From: Selaginella moellendorffii
Taxonomy: Eukaryota; Streptophyta; Lycopodiopsida; Selaginellales; Selaginellaceae
Assembly (NCBI RefSeq): GCF_000143415.4
Contig: NW_003314438.1
Span: 83,934 to 147,933 of the forward strand
Direction: 5' to 3'
DNA: 64,000 nt
The notes below the pieces were generated by a model that worked only from the letters and a program-made list of their open reading frames with translations, made no database searches and was not told the origin of the DNA. Below are positions 43,336-55,460 of this stretch, piece by piece. The translations under genes and the position numbers were made by a program. Every line of letters starts with the position of its first letter. The stretch's first letter is position 1.

Positions 43336-43683
43336 TCAACGGAACACTCTCGAACTTTGGTGAGCAAAGCTTGATTTGATAGCAGCGAAGACTTTAAGAT
43401 TCTTAACTTCGCTCTCAAGTTCCAGGATCTTTCTGCTCCCCCGCCGGCTTTCGATTCCATCAGGAATCATCAGAGTTCGCTGTGCAACAATCACGCGCTC
43501 AAAAGCGTCAAACCCGTGACAAAGGGAAGACAAAGAGGAGAGAAAACTGTTGTTTGGAGCTCTCCTCTTCGCTGAAAAGGAGATCAAACGACCTCTCTTT
43601 GTCAAAGTAAGTCGGGAATAATCTTCCATCACATCATCTTGCTGACCACTAAACTTTAGAACATTTTTGTAGCTTTGCGCCAT
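43336..43683 (-). CDS. Hypothetical small protein, 115 aa
   Basis: An uninterrupted frame from ATG at 43683, beginning MAQSYKNVLKFSGQQDDVME and ending in a probable helix (SRKILELESEVKNLKVFAAI). No domain recognised. It is convergent with the NSUN gene, 54 bases away. It may be chance. Confidence 0.35.
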   Translation of the reverse strand: MAQSYKNVLKFSGQQDDVMEDYSRLTLTKRGRLISFSAKRRAPNNSFLSSLSSLCHGFDAFERVIVAQRTLMIPDGIESRRGSRKILELESEVKNLKVFAAIKSSFAHQSSRVFR

Positions 43684-44379
43684 AGCCACAGCGATTTGCA
43701 AGCACACAGCGCTCGAAAGGCCAAGAGGAAAAAAAAATTAACGTGGCTACAAAGTGGAAGAAAGAGGGGAGGGTCTCCATCTCCATTTGCTGATCGCCCA
43801 CTATTGGCGACTGTGCCACGCGTCAGCCCAGCAAGGGTGTGCTCACATGGGCCAACCACATGGCTCCACGTAGTCCCTTGGACGGCCGGCAGTGGGCCAG
43901 CAAGCGCCGACATGTCATGCAGCGGTCCGGTAGCCAGGACCTCGTCCGGCGAATAATCCGGGCAAGTGACGTGGCGGGCTGTGGGCCGCAGGATTAGATT
44001 CGAGCCCTCTCTGCCGTTAAGAGGATTAAAAGAAAGAGATTTGATGCTCCAGAGCATAGATTTTGAGGCTTGGGCGAGGTCCACTCTAGGGTTTTGGGAT
44101 TCGAGCACGCGAATGGGGGCGAGCCAGGAGGCGCCTGGCGATGGAGCAGTGGAGATCGCGGTCAGGCTGATGCTGGTGAGAGAGAGATAATCTTCCCTTC
44201 GACAGCAGGCTTTCGTCGTTTCCATTGCGTGTCTGGGATTTGCCCCGAATTGCGGCTTGTTTGCTTGCGTCCATCGCTCGTAGCTTTCGTACTGATCGAA
44301 ATATCGATGTGTGTGGTGTTGGCGCAGATGAGCAGTCCTAGTCCTAGTCCTACGTGAGCGGGCGTTGCGCCGAAAAACA

Positions 44380-47239
44380 ATGTTTCTCTCCTCGTCGACG
44401 GATTTGCTGGAACGTAGATCGAAGAAGAGGCAAGATTTCAGCTTCTTGAAGGGATCGGCGGGGGGATCCGTCATGCCGGCTGATGACGAAGATGACAGTG
44501 GCAATGCGGCGAATGTGGGAAACGGTGACAGGCCAGAGCTTCTCCTGGACGGCACTAGCGACGAGAAAGCTCTTCCAAACGGGGATCGCTATGTAGGGGC
44601 TCTGGTAGGAAACCTTCCAGAGGGGAGAGGGAAGTACGTATGGGCGAACGGCTCCTGGTACGAGGGGCAGTGGGAGAAAGGGAAGAAGTCGGGTCGTGGG
44701 AAGTTCGTGTGGCCGTCCGGGGCGTTCTACGAGGGGGAGTTTGCCGGGGGATTCATGCAAGGACTCGGGAACTTTCGTGCTCCCAATGGTGCCGTCTACA
44801 AGGGGAACTGGAGCATGAACTTGAAGCACGGTCTCGGACGGCTCCGCTATGCCAACGGTGACAAGTATGAGGGCGCCTGGAAGCACGGCTTGCAAGATGG
44901 TTTCGGGAAGTACGTGTGGACGAACAAGAACGTCTACGTTGGGGACTGGAAGGCTGGTGTGATGACCGGAAAGGGAGTTCTAAGGTGGGGGATGGGCGAT
45001 GCCTTCAATGGGGAGTGGCTGAATGGGATGGAGCATGGCCGTGGAGTTTACTACTGGGCGGATGGAAGTATTTTCGTGGGAACCTGGAGCCGGGGACTGA
45101 AAGACGGCAAGGGAGTTTTCTATCCCGCTGGGACGCTGCCGTTGGACATGAGCACGCGAGAGAACCTCATGCTCAACAAAGTGGAGGAGTATCTCGCAAC
45201 CGGGATTGCCAAGGACTGGACGTCGGTGGGATCGTGGAAGAATGGGAGGAGGGAGCTGGATTCGAGGTTCATTACGAGCAGTGGCTCGGGAAATCTGGAT
45301 CAGCAGATCAAGAAGAATGTGTGGCTGGGCAGACGGTGGAGTTTAGAAGGGCCTTTGGAAAGGGTGCTGGGCCTCGAGTCGTTCTTCATAGGCGGGGAAG
45401 CGATCTTAGAGGAAGAGAAAGATGACGTTCCGGAAGTTGCTCCCATTCTGGAGAGGGAGTACGCGCAAGGTGTTCTTATCAATGAGATTGTGAAGCAGCC
45501 GATAGGAAGTGTGTTGTCAAAGAGCTCCAGGAGAAAACGCCGACGCCAACCAAGGGAGCCGAAAAGACCGGGTGAAACGATCTTCAAAGGACACAGAAGT
45601 TATGATCTCATGCTTACTTTGCAAATAGGCATCAGGTAATGCGGCTGGATTTTCTGTGCTTGTTCATACGATCTTAAGTTTTAGTTTTGCTTGTCAGGTA
45701 CACGGTTGGAAAGGTAACTCCAGAGCCATGTAACAACATCGGTCCTCTGGATTTTGGCTCAAAGGCTTCCGTGAGAATGAAGTTTCCAAAGATGGGATCA
45801 CAAGTAACTCCTTGTCATAGAACGGTCGATTTCGCGTGGAAGGACTACTGTCCAAGAGTTTTCAAGTAAGCAGATGCATTGCTGATGTTTGATCTAGCCT
45901 GCTCTGTTTCTAAATTTTGCAGACGATTGCGGGAAATGTTTAAGATCGATGCAGCCGACTACATGCTCTCTATTTGCGGTAATTCTGCACTAAGAGAGCT
46001 TCCATCCCCGGGAAAGAGTGGCAGCGTGTTCTTTTTGTCCAACGACGATCGTTTTATGATCAAGACTATGCGCAAGTCAGAAGTGAAGGTACATACGTAG
46101 CTAGCTGGCTGCCTTTTATCAGTTTTTCATGTCTTCGACAGGTGTTGCTGAGAATGCTTCGAAGCTATTACAATCACGTAAGCTCGTACGACAATACATT
46201 GATTACAAAGTTTTTCGGCCTGCATCGTGTGAAGCCTCAGGGTGGGCAGAAGGTAGTTGTCAGAAAGTGATTTGACATGGAGCAATTTCAACGTATTTGT
46301 TACAGGTCCGGTTCGTAGTCATGGGAAACATGTTTTGCACGGACTTGAGGATACACCGCCGATATGATTTGAAAGGATCGCTTCAAGGACGTTGCACTGG
46401 CGAGGCCGACATCGATGAGAACACCACGTTGAAAGACTTGGATTTGGACTACGTCTTCCATCTGGAACCAAGTTGGCGCGACGCTTTGATAAAGTAAGTT
46501 TCCTTCTCATTCTTTATGGGAGTTCGTTCTGACATTTTCCTTAAACTGATGAAGGCAGATAGCCTCTGATTGCAAGTTCCTCGAGTCTCAACATATAATG
46601 GATTACAGCCTCCTGTTGGGGCTTCACTTTCGAGCGCCACACTTTTATCAACCTTCCAAAGGAACCATTCCCGATGGTGGTAAGAGCAAAGCTTGCTTTA
46701 CGATAGTCTAAGCCTTGTTTTCCAGAGGAGGAGTGGACGCCTGCTAGGAGTCTAGTACTTGTTCCACGGGATCAAGGAAAGAGAACCATGAGCTCCCACA
46801 TACGAGGAAAGCCTCTTACAGCCGCTGGAATCGCCGAAGCCGATGACAATGCAGAGGTTGATTTGCTTCTGCCAGGAACTGCTCGGTAAGAGTATCCCTG
46901 CAAGTTTGGATTTTGATCTTGACAACCATGGAGTTGATTCCTCACAGGCTGCAAATCCAGCTGGGAGTAAACATGCCCGCTCGAGCCGATCGAAAGCCTC
47001 GAAAAAAGGAGGAGAACAACGACGAGGAAGAATCGCTGGACGAGGTGCACGACGTGGTTCTCTACCTGGGCGTGATTGACATCCTCCAGGAATACGACGT
47101 GGGCAAGAGGATCGAGCACGCGTACAAATCGCTCCAGTTTGATCCAGTGTCGATATCAGCGATCGAGCCCGCTAGTTACTCACAGCGCTTCCAAGACTTT
47201 GTTTGTAAGATATTTCCAAGCAACGATTCGAATGGCTAG
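44380..47239 (+). CDS. PIP5K: MORN-type phosphatidylinositol-4-phosphate 5-kinase, 821 aa, 8 exons
   Basis: Exons 44380-45635, 45698-45865, 45923-46088, 46142-46252, 46306-46493, 46555-46679, 46726-46885, 46948-47239; total 2466 bases. Residues about 66-250 hold eight MORN repeats ([18 protein letters not shown] type), typical of plant type-B PIP5Ks and linked to membrane targeting. The kinase domain begins near residue 405: [18 protein letters not shown] (nucleotide loop and ATP-binding Lys), FDLKGS-type [19 protein letters not shown], and [19 protein letters not shown] with the metal-binding Asp. It makes PI(4,5)P2 at the plasma membrane. The start chosen is the first ATG in frame; an upstream TTG frame was ignored. 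Confidence 0.93.
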
Positions 47240-47807
47240 ATAGGGTTCTCCGTTTACTGAGAATTAGGGTTCTTCGTTTGTAATAGGGGCGGGATGGGCG
47301 CGACAGAGCGATGGATGGCGCAAAAGAGATGTGAGTCGCTCCACAATCCTATTTTCTCTCTCGCTCTCGCACATTTCCATCGCAATCACGCCAGTTAGTG
47401 CTCTGCGCATCGAGCTTTGTTTCTTTCGCTTCCATTTTTATTTTATTTTTTTGCTTTCTTTTCATGTTGATGGAGGTCAGATCAAGATTGTAGGGCACAG
47501 CTGACAGAGGGAAATAAAAAAGAGAGAATGAACGCGCATGCTTCGTCTTCTACCACTTGCTCGATTCATCCATCCATCCATCCTCGTCCTTTTTTTTTCT
47601 TTCTTTTTTTTCTTCCTCTTTTTATTAGGCGCGTTCTTAAGCACATATGCCAACATTTCTCTTTTTACTTTGTAGCTAGTCTCTTTTGTTTCGCAAATAT
47701 CTTCCCTCTGCGGCCTCTGGCACAAGTTATCCCAAAGGTTTTGAGTCGACTTTCTTTGCTTTGTTTCTTCTTTTTTTTTCTTTCTTGTTCCTGGCTGGCC
47801 GCTGGCA

Positions 47808-48202
47808 TGAACTGTGAATCGGTGGATTCTTGCTTTAAAGCTCATTGCCAAGTGCCAGAGACGCCACCCTCTCGAATCATATTAACCCAGATCCATGAGC
47901 ACGAAGTAGCGAAGCATGATTTGGTTAACTTGGTGGAATTGATTACAATGGAGCCTTTTGCAGATTCCAGATGGCTACGCGTGAGCCTCCAAGTAGACAG
48001 TGAGACGGGACGCTGCAAGTTTGTCTCTTATATATCCAATGCGCGCCCTTTACAGTGGCTGACTTACAAACCATGCAACTTTGCGAATGGGAGGAGGGAA
48101 ATATCATCAATGATCGCTCGAGCTTTTGAGCTCGGCGTCATGGTTAGCTGCCGTGTCACTTCACAGCGAGCTGTGCATACCGGAGTCCTCACTGTTGTTT
48201 GA
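47808..48202 (+). other. Open frame in SOSEKI leader, 131 aa
   Basis: ATG at 47808; contains RIILTQIHEHEVAKHDLVNL and EISSMIARAFELGVMVSC. It precedes the SOSEKI start by 138 bases and has no recognised domain. It may be a separate small gene, an upstream ORF, or chance. Confidence 0.3.
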
Positions 48203-48339
48203 GGTATCAAGGTTCAAGCATCCCCATCAGGAATGGCTGCTCGTGTCAATTCTTCTTAAGGCTGAGAGGAGAAGGACTTGGTTTCAAGCAGCGACTTCCA
48301 TCGTTCAATGTTGTGAGGCTCTTCCTCCTCCTTTCAAGG

Positions 48340-50189
48340 ATGAGCAACTCCAAGCAAGCACAGGTGATATACTATCTGTGCAGGAAGGGGTCTTTGGAGC
48401 AGCCACACTTGATAGATGTTGGATTCACGCAAGAGAATGAGCTGCTTCTCAGCGGTAAGTGCTTTCTTTACCATTCAAGATGCTCTGCGTGGTCTGAACT
48501 GAATGTGTTTCTATCTTTTCTCTTCAGATGTGAAGCGAAGTCTTGTTGCTATCCGCGGTAGGGGCATGCCGGATTTGTTCTCTTGGTCCTACAAAACGTA
48601 CGGGTCTTATTCTCGGAGTTCCTGTTCTTGCATTTTTCTAATGCTCGCGCTCGTGTTTCATTTCTTTTCTTTTTTGTTCTTTGTCAAACAACAGGAAGTA
48701 CAAGAATGACTTCATCTGGCACGATGTCTCCGATAATGATGTGGTTCTTCCTATGAACGATGCCGACTACATTTTGAAAGGATCTGAGATTGTTGATGGA
48801 GGTAAATAGAAAAAAGAATAGACTTTCATAGTCTCTTCTCTTCTTGATTTTTTATGACCCGATTTTTCAATGCAGAATGCGAGCATTGTCCACATGACTC
48901 TGATAGCGAGATTCAGTGCAAACTAATGCTCAAAGAACACGCCTGTCTCGCCAAGTCTCCTGTTCATCGAGCCTTTCCTTTGGAAGAATGTGTTATCCAG
49001 ACCACAAATCATCCTACAGCCGACACCAGTGCCAGGAACAGCAACGAGCTCAAGCTGTGCAAGCAGAGGTCAAATTTGGATCATGGTAACAGTATTACAA
49101 CTCAAACAGATGACGAAGAACTCCCAGTCCGAGCTCCAAAGCACGAATGCTGCCAATGCCGAGGAGAGAAACCTCTTCCAAATCCACCACCGCTTGTTTC
49201 AAGTAAGGAAGTACCTCCTGCGAGCTGTGCCGACAAGACCCCTCAACGAAAAGCAATCACTGTTTTTGGAGGGATTGAGTCGGGCTTTAAGGACGACAGT
49301 GGAAGAACAAAAAAGGTCGGTGGATCGTCGCTTATATTCAGGCAAATGCTCCCCTGTGCCGACATTGGGACCAGAGCTCAGCAAAATGGGTTTACCGGGC
49401 AGAAGCAGGATTTAGCTGCTGTTTCCAAGGAGAATGGGAGCTGGAAGCAAAGCTGTAAAGTCTGGAAGAAGAATGGAGGACGCTTGTCTCCACTTTTGGA
49501 CAGGGGAACAAAGATAGTGTCGGACGGTCGGCACAGCTATGACTCCAAGCAACACTCTCTTCTTCCCGGCACACCGACAAGCAAGTATCAAGATTTCCAG
49601 AGCCAGCGCTACAGCACGCTTACTCGGTATAGACCTCGGCATTCTTTTTCTAACAGGTAAGTTGTGACTGGTGCTCTTTGTAACTTGAGATGGTCTAATC
49701 GCTTTTGGTTTCTTCCAGTGACTACTTTGATTCTTACGACTTGTTTACGAGGCCCGAGAAAGTTAAGGAGGTGGACGCGAGACCATCCAACGCATCCAGG
49801 ATCAGCCTCGAGTCGCTCTACGAGGTTGATTGCAAGGCCAAGACTTTCGACTGTGTTGTGGATCAGCAAGCGAGAGGATCTCCGGCCGCTGGGAAATGCG
49901 GCGACGACAACTCCATCCCGTCGGTTGGCAACCATATCATCTCGAAGCTCGTCCTGGAGGCCAAAGCCAACGAGGAGAAGGATAAAGTCTGGTGGGAGGG
50001 GATTCGATCCACGCCGAGAAGAGAGAACAGGGCCAACGACGAAAGGTAAGATATTTCTTTCGGCTTTTTGGCTCTTTTGGTTTTTAGATCTTTGTTTCTT
50101 CTCTCTTTTCCAGGATGCGTAAGAACAAACTCGATTGGGAAAAGAACTTACAGGACGCAGTGAACATGATCATACGACCTCCACAATAA
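48340..50189 (+). CDS. SOK: SOSEKI (DUF966) polarity protein, 491 aa, 6 exons
   Basis: Exons 48340-48454, 48528-48597, 48695-48801, 48876-49656, 49719-50045, 50114-50189; total 1476 bases. Residues 8-95 form the DIX-like domain: VIYYLCRKGSLEQPHLIDVG, RGMPDLFSWSYKTKYKNDFI and WHDVSDNDVV...YILKGSEI. SOSEKI proteins polymerise through this domain and mark cell edges or corners at the plasma membrane, orienting division. The long rest is low-complexity with Cys-containing stretches (CEHCPHD, CCQCRG) possibly matching the conserved zinc-finger-like and membrane-association motifs of the family. The start is placed at the Met just before the domain, as in other members. Confidence 0.9.
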
Positions 50190-50503
50190 CAGTGATAGGT
50201 GACCATCCTCCTCTCTTTTTTCCTTCTTCCACTCCATTCCAAAAGCTCTCGCTTCGTTTTGGTTTTGATACGTCTGGGTTCCCCTCTAGCACTCTAGAAG
50301 CTGAACTGGCAATTGAAAATACAGATGTTGGCTTCTAGACTGCTAGAGGAGCATCAGCGAGAACAAAAAAATAGCTTACTAGTTTAATGTATGATCTTCT
50401 ATACAATTGAATCGTGCAAGAAGAACAAGACACGTAAGATACCCAGTCCAAGACATGACAAAGGAGTGGTGTTAGGCCGTGATGGTTTTGTGTTTTTCGA
50501 GAA

Positions 50504-52330
50504 ATGGGATCTCTCTGGATCGATCACGATGCCGCCGAGAAAACTCGAAAGGATTTTGTCAATCTCTTGGCGAGCAGGCACAAGGATTCAGGTTTTTCCA
50601 AGAATCTCCTCTTTGGGTCTTTGATAGTACCTCTCTTTTCTCCAGGGCCGCTGGTGGCTAGATCATGCAAGATTGTTTCACAGGAAACTGTCCAGCAATT
50701 CGATATTCCTATGGTAGAGATCTCTTCTCGTTGGATCTTTCTCACATGAGCTTCGTATCTTTGATAGCTACGATTATCTCGGGAAGAACTCGACCAACTG
50801 GAAGAGGAGCGCCTTGTTCTTGTGACAGAGGTAAGGCATTGTACACGATTTTTCTTCCACCCCGATTCATCGATAGGAATTTTGGTGAAGGGTGGAGATC
50901 AAGGCCAGCTTCCAGTCTTGATCATCAGAAGGAAAAATGGAGCAACGCCAAGTCCTGCTCTTGTCATACTCCACAGCTCATACAGTTGCAAGGATTCCAT
51001 AAGAAATGTGGTGGAGGTATGTGCTATTTTTCTTTGCTTCTCGAGAGATTTTTTTGGCCAGTATTTTGCTTCCCATGGTTTTACTGCCATCACCATCGAT
51101 AATCGGTACCACGGAGAGCGAGCATCATCATCTTATCAAAATGTAAGTTTGTTTCTCCATAGTTTCTAAGCAAGTTTCATATCTTTCTCGTTTCTTCTTC
51201 GATCATATCCATCGCAGGCTATGATTTCCGCGTGGAAGACAGGCCGAGAGATGCCTTTCATCTTCGATACGGTATGTAAGATTGACTTCGCTATGAACAT
51301 AGTTTTCTTGATCGATCACACAGGTCTGGGACGTGACCAAGCTGATGGACTACCTCATCCAAAGAAAGGACATCGATTCCACTCGCATAGGAATGACGGG
51401 GATTTCGCTCGGTGGTATTTATACAATCTTTTGGAAACCAGCTTCCAAGTTTTAATTCTCATGGGTTTTGTCTGATCACTTTCACAGGAATGATCACTCT
51501 GTACTCAATGGCTGCTGACGCTCGAATTGCTGCAGCCGTTCCTATGATTGGTGTTCAGGTTCCCGAAATCTTTGTGTTTCTAGTTTTTGTGTTCTTCTCT
51601 CTTTCGATTTGATTACCTTATCTCGTGACATGCTTTTGTGTTGTGCCAGAACTTTAGCTGGGCAGTAAAAAACAATAAGTGGCAAGCAAGAGTTGGCAGC
51701 ATCCCGCACGCCTTTGAAGGTATTCGAGTAGCTTCACAGCAGAAAAGAAAAACGAAAAAAACTTTGCTGGTTATTCACAAAGGTTTAATTCCTTCTTACC
51801 TTTTTCCAGTTGCTGCTGGGGACCTCGGCAAAGCTTGCTGTGATTCAGAGACTGTCGCAGCTGTAAGTGCTTTCCCCTCTTTTTTTCTTCAAGGAAAACT
51901 CATTTGATCACGTAGAACAGGTTTGGCAACGAATAGCTCCCGGCCTGATGCACGAGTTTGATGTCCACCACATTCTCAAAGCGGTGTTTCCTCGCCCCTT
52001 GCTCATTCTCAATGGTACGCACTCACAAGTTTCTCAAGAAATCCATGAAGAGAGAATTTGTTTTCATCTCAGGAAAGAATGACCCAAGGTGTCCTGTCGA
52101 GGGGCTGGAATCTTGCATCCGTGAAACATCCGAGATTTACAAAGCAGCTGGGCATCCCGAAAAGTTTCAGGTTTTGATTGAAAATTCTTCTCCAAGATCA
52201 AACTGATAAAACGAGAGCATTGAGCTTGCAGTTCGTGGCGGAGGAGAATGTGGGACACGAGATCACGGAGTCGATGATGGAAGCCGCCATGCGCTGGTTT
52301 CGCAACTATCTCTGTATCTCAAAACTTTAG
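50504..52330 (+). CDS. Alpha/beta hydrolase, 389 aa, 11 exons
   Basis: Exons 50504-50713, 50768-51016, 51062-51142, 51218-51271, 51324-51414, 51488-51558, 51650-51719, 51810-51862, 51921-52014, 52073-52170, 52232-52330; total 1170 bases. Introns are 45-91 nt. Key parts: PALVILHSSYSCKDS (oxyanion side), GFTAITIDNRYHGERA, MTGISLGGMITLY with nucleophile Ser226, GKNDPRCP with Asp328, and ENVGHE with His366: a full catalytic triad. It resembles the plant dienelactone-hydrolase/DUF-type esterase family; the substrate is unknown. No signal peptide is evident, so it is probably cytosolic. Confidence 0.88.
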
Positions 52331-52432
52331 TTCTTGAACTTTCAGCTGACTGTCCACGTGTGCCCTTAACGGTCAACCGCATCCGATTCAGCTGAAAGGG
52401 CACACTTCATTCTAGCAACTGTAGAAAAGAAA

Positions 52433-53236
52433 ATGGAGCTCGAGGCTGCAATGGAGCATCTCAAATCCCTCTCCCGCGGCGCAAAGCAGCAGCGAGAGAT
52501 CGAAGCCAGAAAAGGCGGAGTGTTGATCATCTCCCTGCTCTTCTTCGCCACGCTCTATGCCACGGCCTGGTTCTTCATCTTCCGGAGCTGGAGCAAGCAC
52601 AAGCGATGCCGTGCGGCGAGCAGCTCAATCTCCTTCGCCCATGCGCTGGTCGGAGCTTCCCTGGCAATGGCGGACATGGTATCGTCGCCCTGGACGCTCG
52701 ACGCCCCAAACACGGCATTCCAGAACAGGATCATGGAGTGGAGCATGGCCTACTTCATCGTCGACCTCTTTCACTACTTCCTCGCGGTTCCCGAGGATCA
52801 TCTCTTCATCGCTCACCACTTCGCGACGCTCACGTACATGATCTCTTGCCGCTACTACACTCTCCATGGCGCCAAGTCGGTGATGAGCTTGATCGCGGCG
52901 GGGGAGGCCACCACTCCACTCCAGGCGATCTGGATGCTGGCGAGGCTGGCCAAGGACGAGTTCCCAGTCGCGGAGAGGGTCTACACGGCATTGTCTCCGA
53001 CGTTCACGCTGCTCTTCACGATCGTTCGAGGGATGCTGGGGCCGTTCTTGCTGGGAAAGCTGGCGAGTTTCTATCTCTGGGGTTGTGCCGACACTGTGAT
53101 CCCTCGATGGCTGGCTTGGTTCTGGGTGTTTGAGGTGAGCTTTGCGGTGGTGGGCAGTATGATTTGGGTGTTTCGGCTGTGGCGAGGACTGTTCAAGCTC
53201 TACTCGCAACGCAGTGGATTCTGGAAGAGAGATTGA
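52433..53236 (+). CDS. TLC-domain membrane protein, 267 aa
   Basis: Intronless; ATG at 52433 lies 102 bases after the hydrolase stop. Multiple hydrophobic segments: about residues 29-50 (VLIISLLFFATLYATAWFF), 65-80, 100-115, 120-135, 175-200 and 220-245. IMEWSMAYFIVDLFHYF and HLFIAHHFATLTYMISCRYY are the central TRAM-LAG1-CLN8 signature with the histidine pair. Plant members resemble TMEM56/TLCD4-like proteins with lipid roles, in ER or related membranes; activity is unproven. Confidence 0.88.
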   Translation: MELEAAMEHLKSLSRGAKQQREIEARKGGVLIISLLFFATLYATAWFFIFRSWSKHKRCRAASSSISFAHALVGASLAMADMVSSPWTLDAPNTAFQNRIMEWSMAYFIVDLFHYFLAVPEDHLFIAHHFATLTYMISCRYYTLHGAKSVMSLIAAGEATTPLQAIWMLARLAKDEFPVAERVYTALSPTFTLLFTIVRGMLGPFLLGKLASFYLWGCADTVIPRWLAWFWVFEVSFAVVGSMIWVFRLWRGLFKLYSQRSGFWKRD

Positions 53237-53239
53237 TTA

Positions 53240-55440
53240 GATCTCGACTCGATAGTAGAAGAGAGTTTGAATAGAAAGGAGAGAACGCTCCTGGTATCTG
53301 AATGTGCGTCAACTTTGAAGAGATAACTAAGTTACTAGGAAGGAAGCTGGACTAAATAAAAGTAAGTCTTCAAAAATGTTTTATTGGGATAAAAAGTGTA
53401 CCATCTAAAACACACATAAACATATGAGCTATAAGAGAATATGTTAGTTTTCATGAGCTGTGAGCACTCTAAAAGATACAAAAGTTTATTTACATCATGT
53501 GTGATGGATTTGTAGAATTAGCAGACTTAACTCAGAAGTTTGTGATGCCTTCTTTTTTCAGGATGAAGCTGCTAGAGTTCGGGCATGGTGATCCCAATAT
53601 GAGAAATCAAGGCAAGTCTTTCACATTGTTTTTCATGACTCATAAGATTACTTTTATAAAAAATTTGTGATTCTTTCTTTTTCTATTCTCACAGAAACAA
53701 GAAAGAGTAGGGACTCAAGAACAAGTAAGCTCCTACTCTTTGTGAAACTAGAGATTTACCTCCTGATTTTGGATCTAAGTCACTATAAATAAAGAGTTAT
53801 AATAAACTGGTCAATTATTATAAATCAGATGAGGTTATCTTAATTAAATAAAACAAGTTATTTGAATCTAATAGTGATAGATTTTATTTTCATTGAATAT
53901 ATCTTGACATGAAATAAAAATTGTATGAATATGAAGTTTTATTGGAATTTATAATAAATAAATTTAGTTTATAGAACTCCGAAATTATTTTAAAGATTAA
54001 AAGTTCAAGCTATTATATTATTATACTTTTCAAGAATTCATTTCGAGGAGAAATTTATATTTTATAGCTATCATAATATTTGGAACTGCTGCTTGTTATA
54101 GACCAATTAAGTGACATAACGTTTGATGTTTATCCATAAAAATTCCACACTTTTAAAATAAAAAAGTTTCTCCATTTTGAAAACAATTTGATTCTTTGCC
54201 ATTTGAAAATCCTCAATACACACCAATTGTTCTTACAATAGAAACAGATAACCTGTTAGTCCCTTTGTTAGAAAGCTGGTTCTAACTAGAGCCTTGAGAT
54301 ATTCGACAACTGTTCACTAGAACATTTCCATCACAGACTGTTGCAAGAGTTGAGTTGAGTTGCAAGCAAACAAAAGGAATTGTGCTTATTGAGCTCAAGA
54401 GCAAGATAATTCCATGCCTGCAGTCCCTCCACGTCCATGCAGTAGGAATGTCATGATGGTGAAACTGCTTCTTAATATGCAATATAGAACACCCTATCAG
54501 TCAATATGGTTCCCGCGCATTGTCGTTCTTGTGACTCGGGCGCACTGTTGCTGGGGGTGGCGAAATAATGCTCCATCTCCTTCAGCCTCGCTACCAGCTT
54601 GAGCACACCTTACCGTGCAGCCGGATCATCTCCTGGTAGCTCAAGGATGGAGATCTTTGCCTTGTCATCCCACCCACTGCCGCCACCATTGCCACTGCCG
54701 CACCGCTTCCAATTTCCCTACCACAGCCACTTCCCAATCCTATCCCGAACAGCGATCTAGTTCGCCATTGCCAGGGCTTGCTCTATCACTCCCCGGCCGC
54801 CCCACGGCGCTGAAAACCATGGATGATCCCTTAAATCATCCTCACATTTCCACAGTTTAGCCAAGAACGCAGCCAGGTCTTTGCTCAAACACCATCGAGC
54901 AAGATCGATACCCAAGGGAGGGAAAATTGTTATCTCTTTGAAGGTTCCCAGAGCTCCCAAGGAACACGTTTTCATACTTGGAAATTTCTTTGGCTCAGCC
55001 ATGCTGTCTCACCACATCATCAATTCCTTTTCGCCACGCGGGCCTCCTCCACGCCGCAAATCAGGAGGAGTTTTATTCAGGAGGCACAATTGGTTCTGCT
55101 CTCCCTCACGTCAACTATCTCCCTTGCATATAAGCAACTTGGCATGATCGTTTAGTTCACTCAAGCAAGACTTCTTCAAAATAGAACACTACTTTGAAGT
55201 GTTCAAGAGGATCTCTTTTTCGTTCTTTTCCTGGTGTTTTAATGTCCTTGAAGAACAGGGACTTTGAGTAGTTTAATGGTTTAGTTTAGCTCCAGTTTCT
55301 ATGAAAACTGCCCCCGGCCCCCATCGAGCGCTTTTACTTTTACGAAAAACAACAGGCTTTTCTGCCCGTCCTATACCCACGTTTCACATGCACACGGGCA
55401 TGTACGCGCAATATAACAACGTATAGACTGTATCATCTCA
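53240..55440. other. Intergenic DNA, no supported gene
   Basis: 53300-54290 is AT-rich. From 54420 to 55150 base use is more balanced, with frames such as KEHVFILGNFFGSAMLSHHI, but no domain or splice-consistent model emerged. Confidence 0.5.
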
Positions 55441-55460
55441 CCATACGAGCAACTAAGAAG

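Noticed and set aside
43656..44555. Minus-strand open frame of 299 codons
   Set aside because: It is antisense to the leader and first MORN repeats of PIP5K, has no recognised domain and mirrors the GC-rich coding strand.
50831..50876. Possible intron (GTAAGG to ATAG) in the hydrolase gene
   Set aside because: Removing these 46 bases breaks the frame at once, while reading through keeps it open.
52557..53209. Three further open frames over the TLC gene on both strands
   Set aside because: Shadows caused by high GC third positions; only the annotated frame has the domain.
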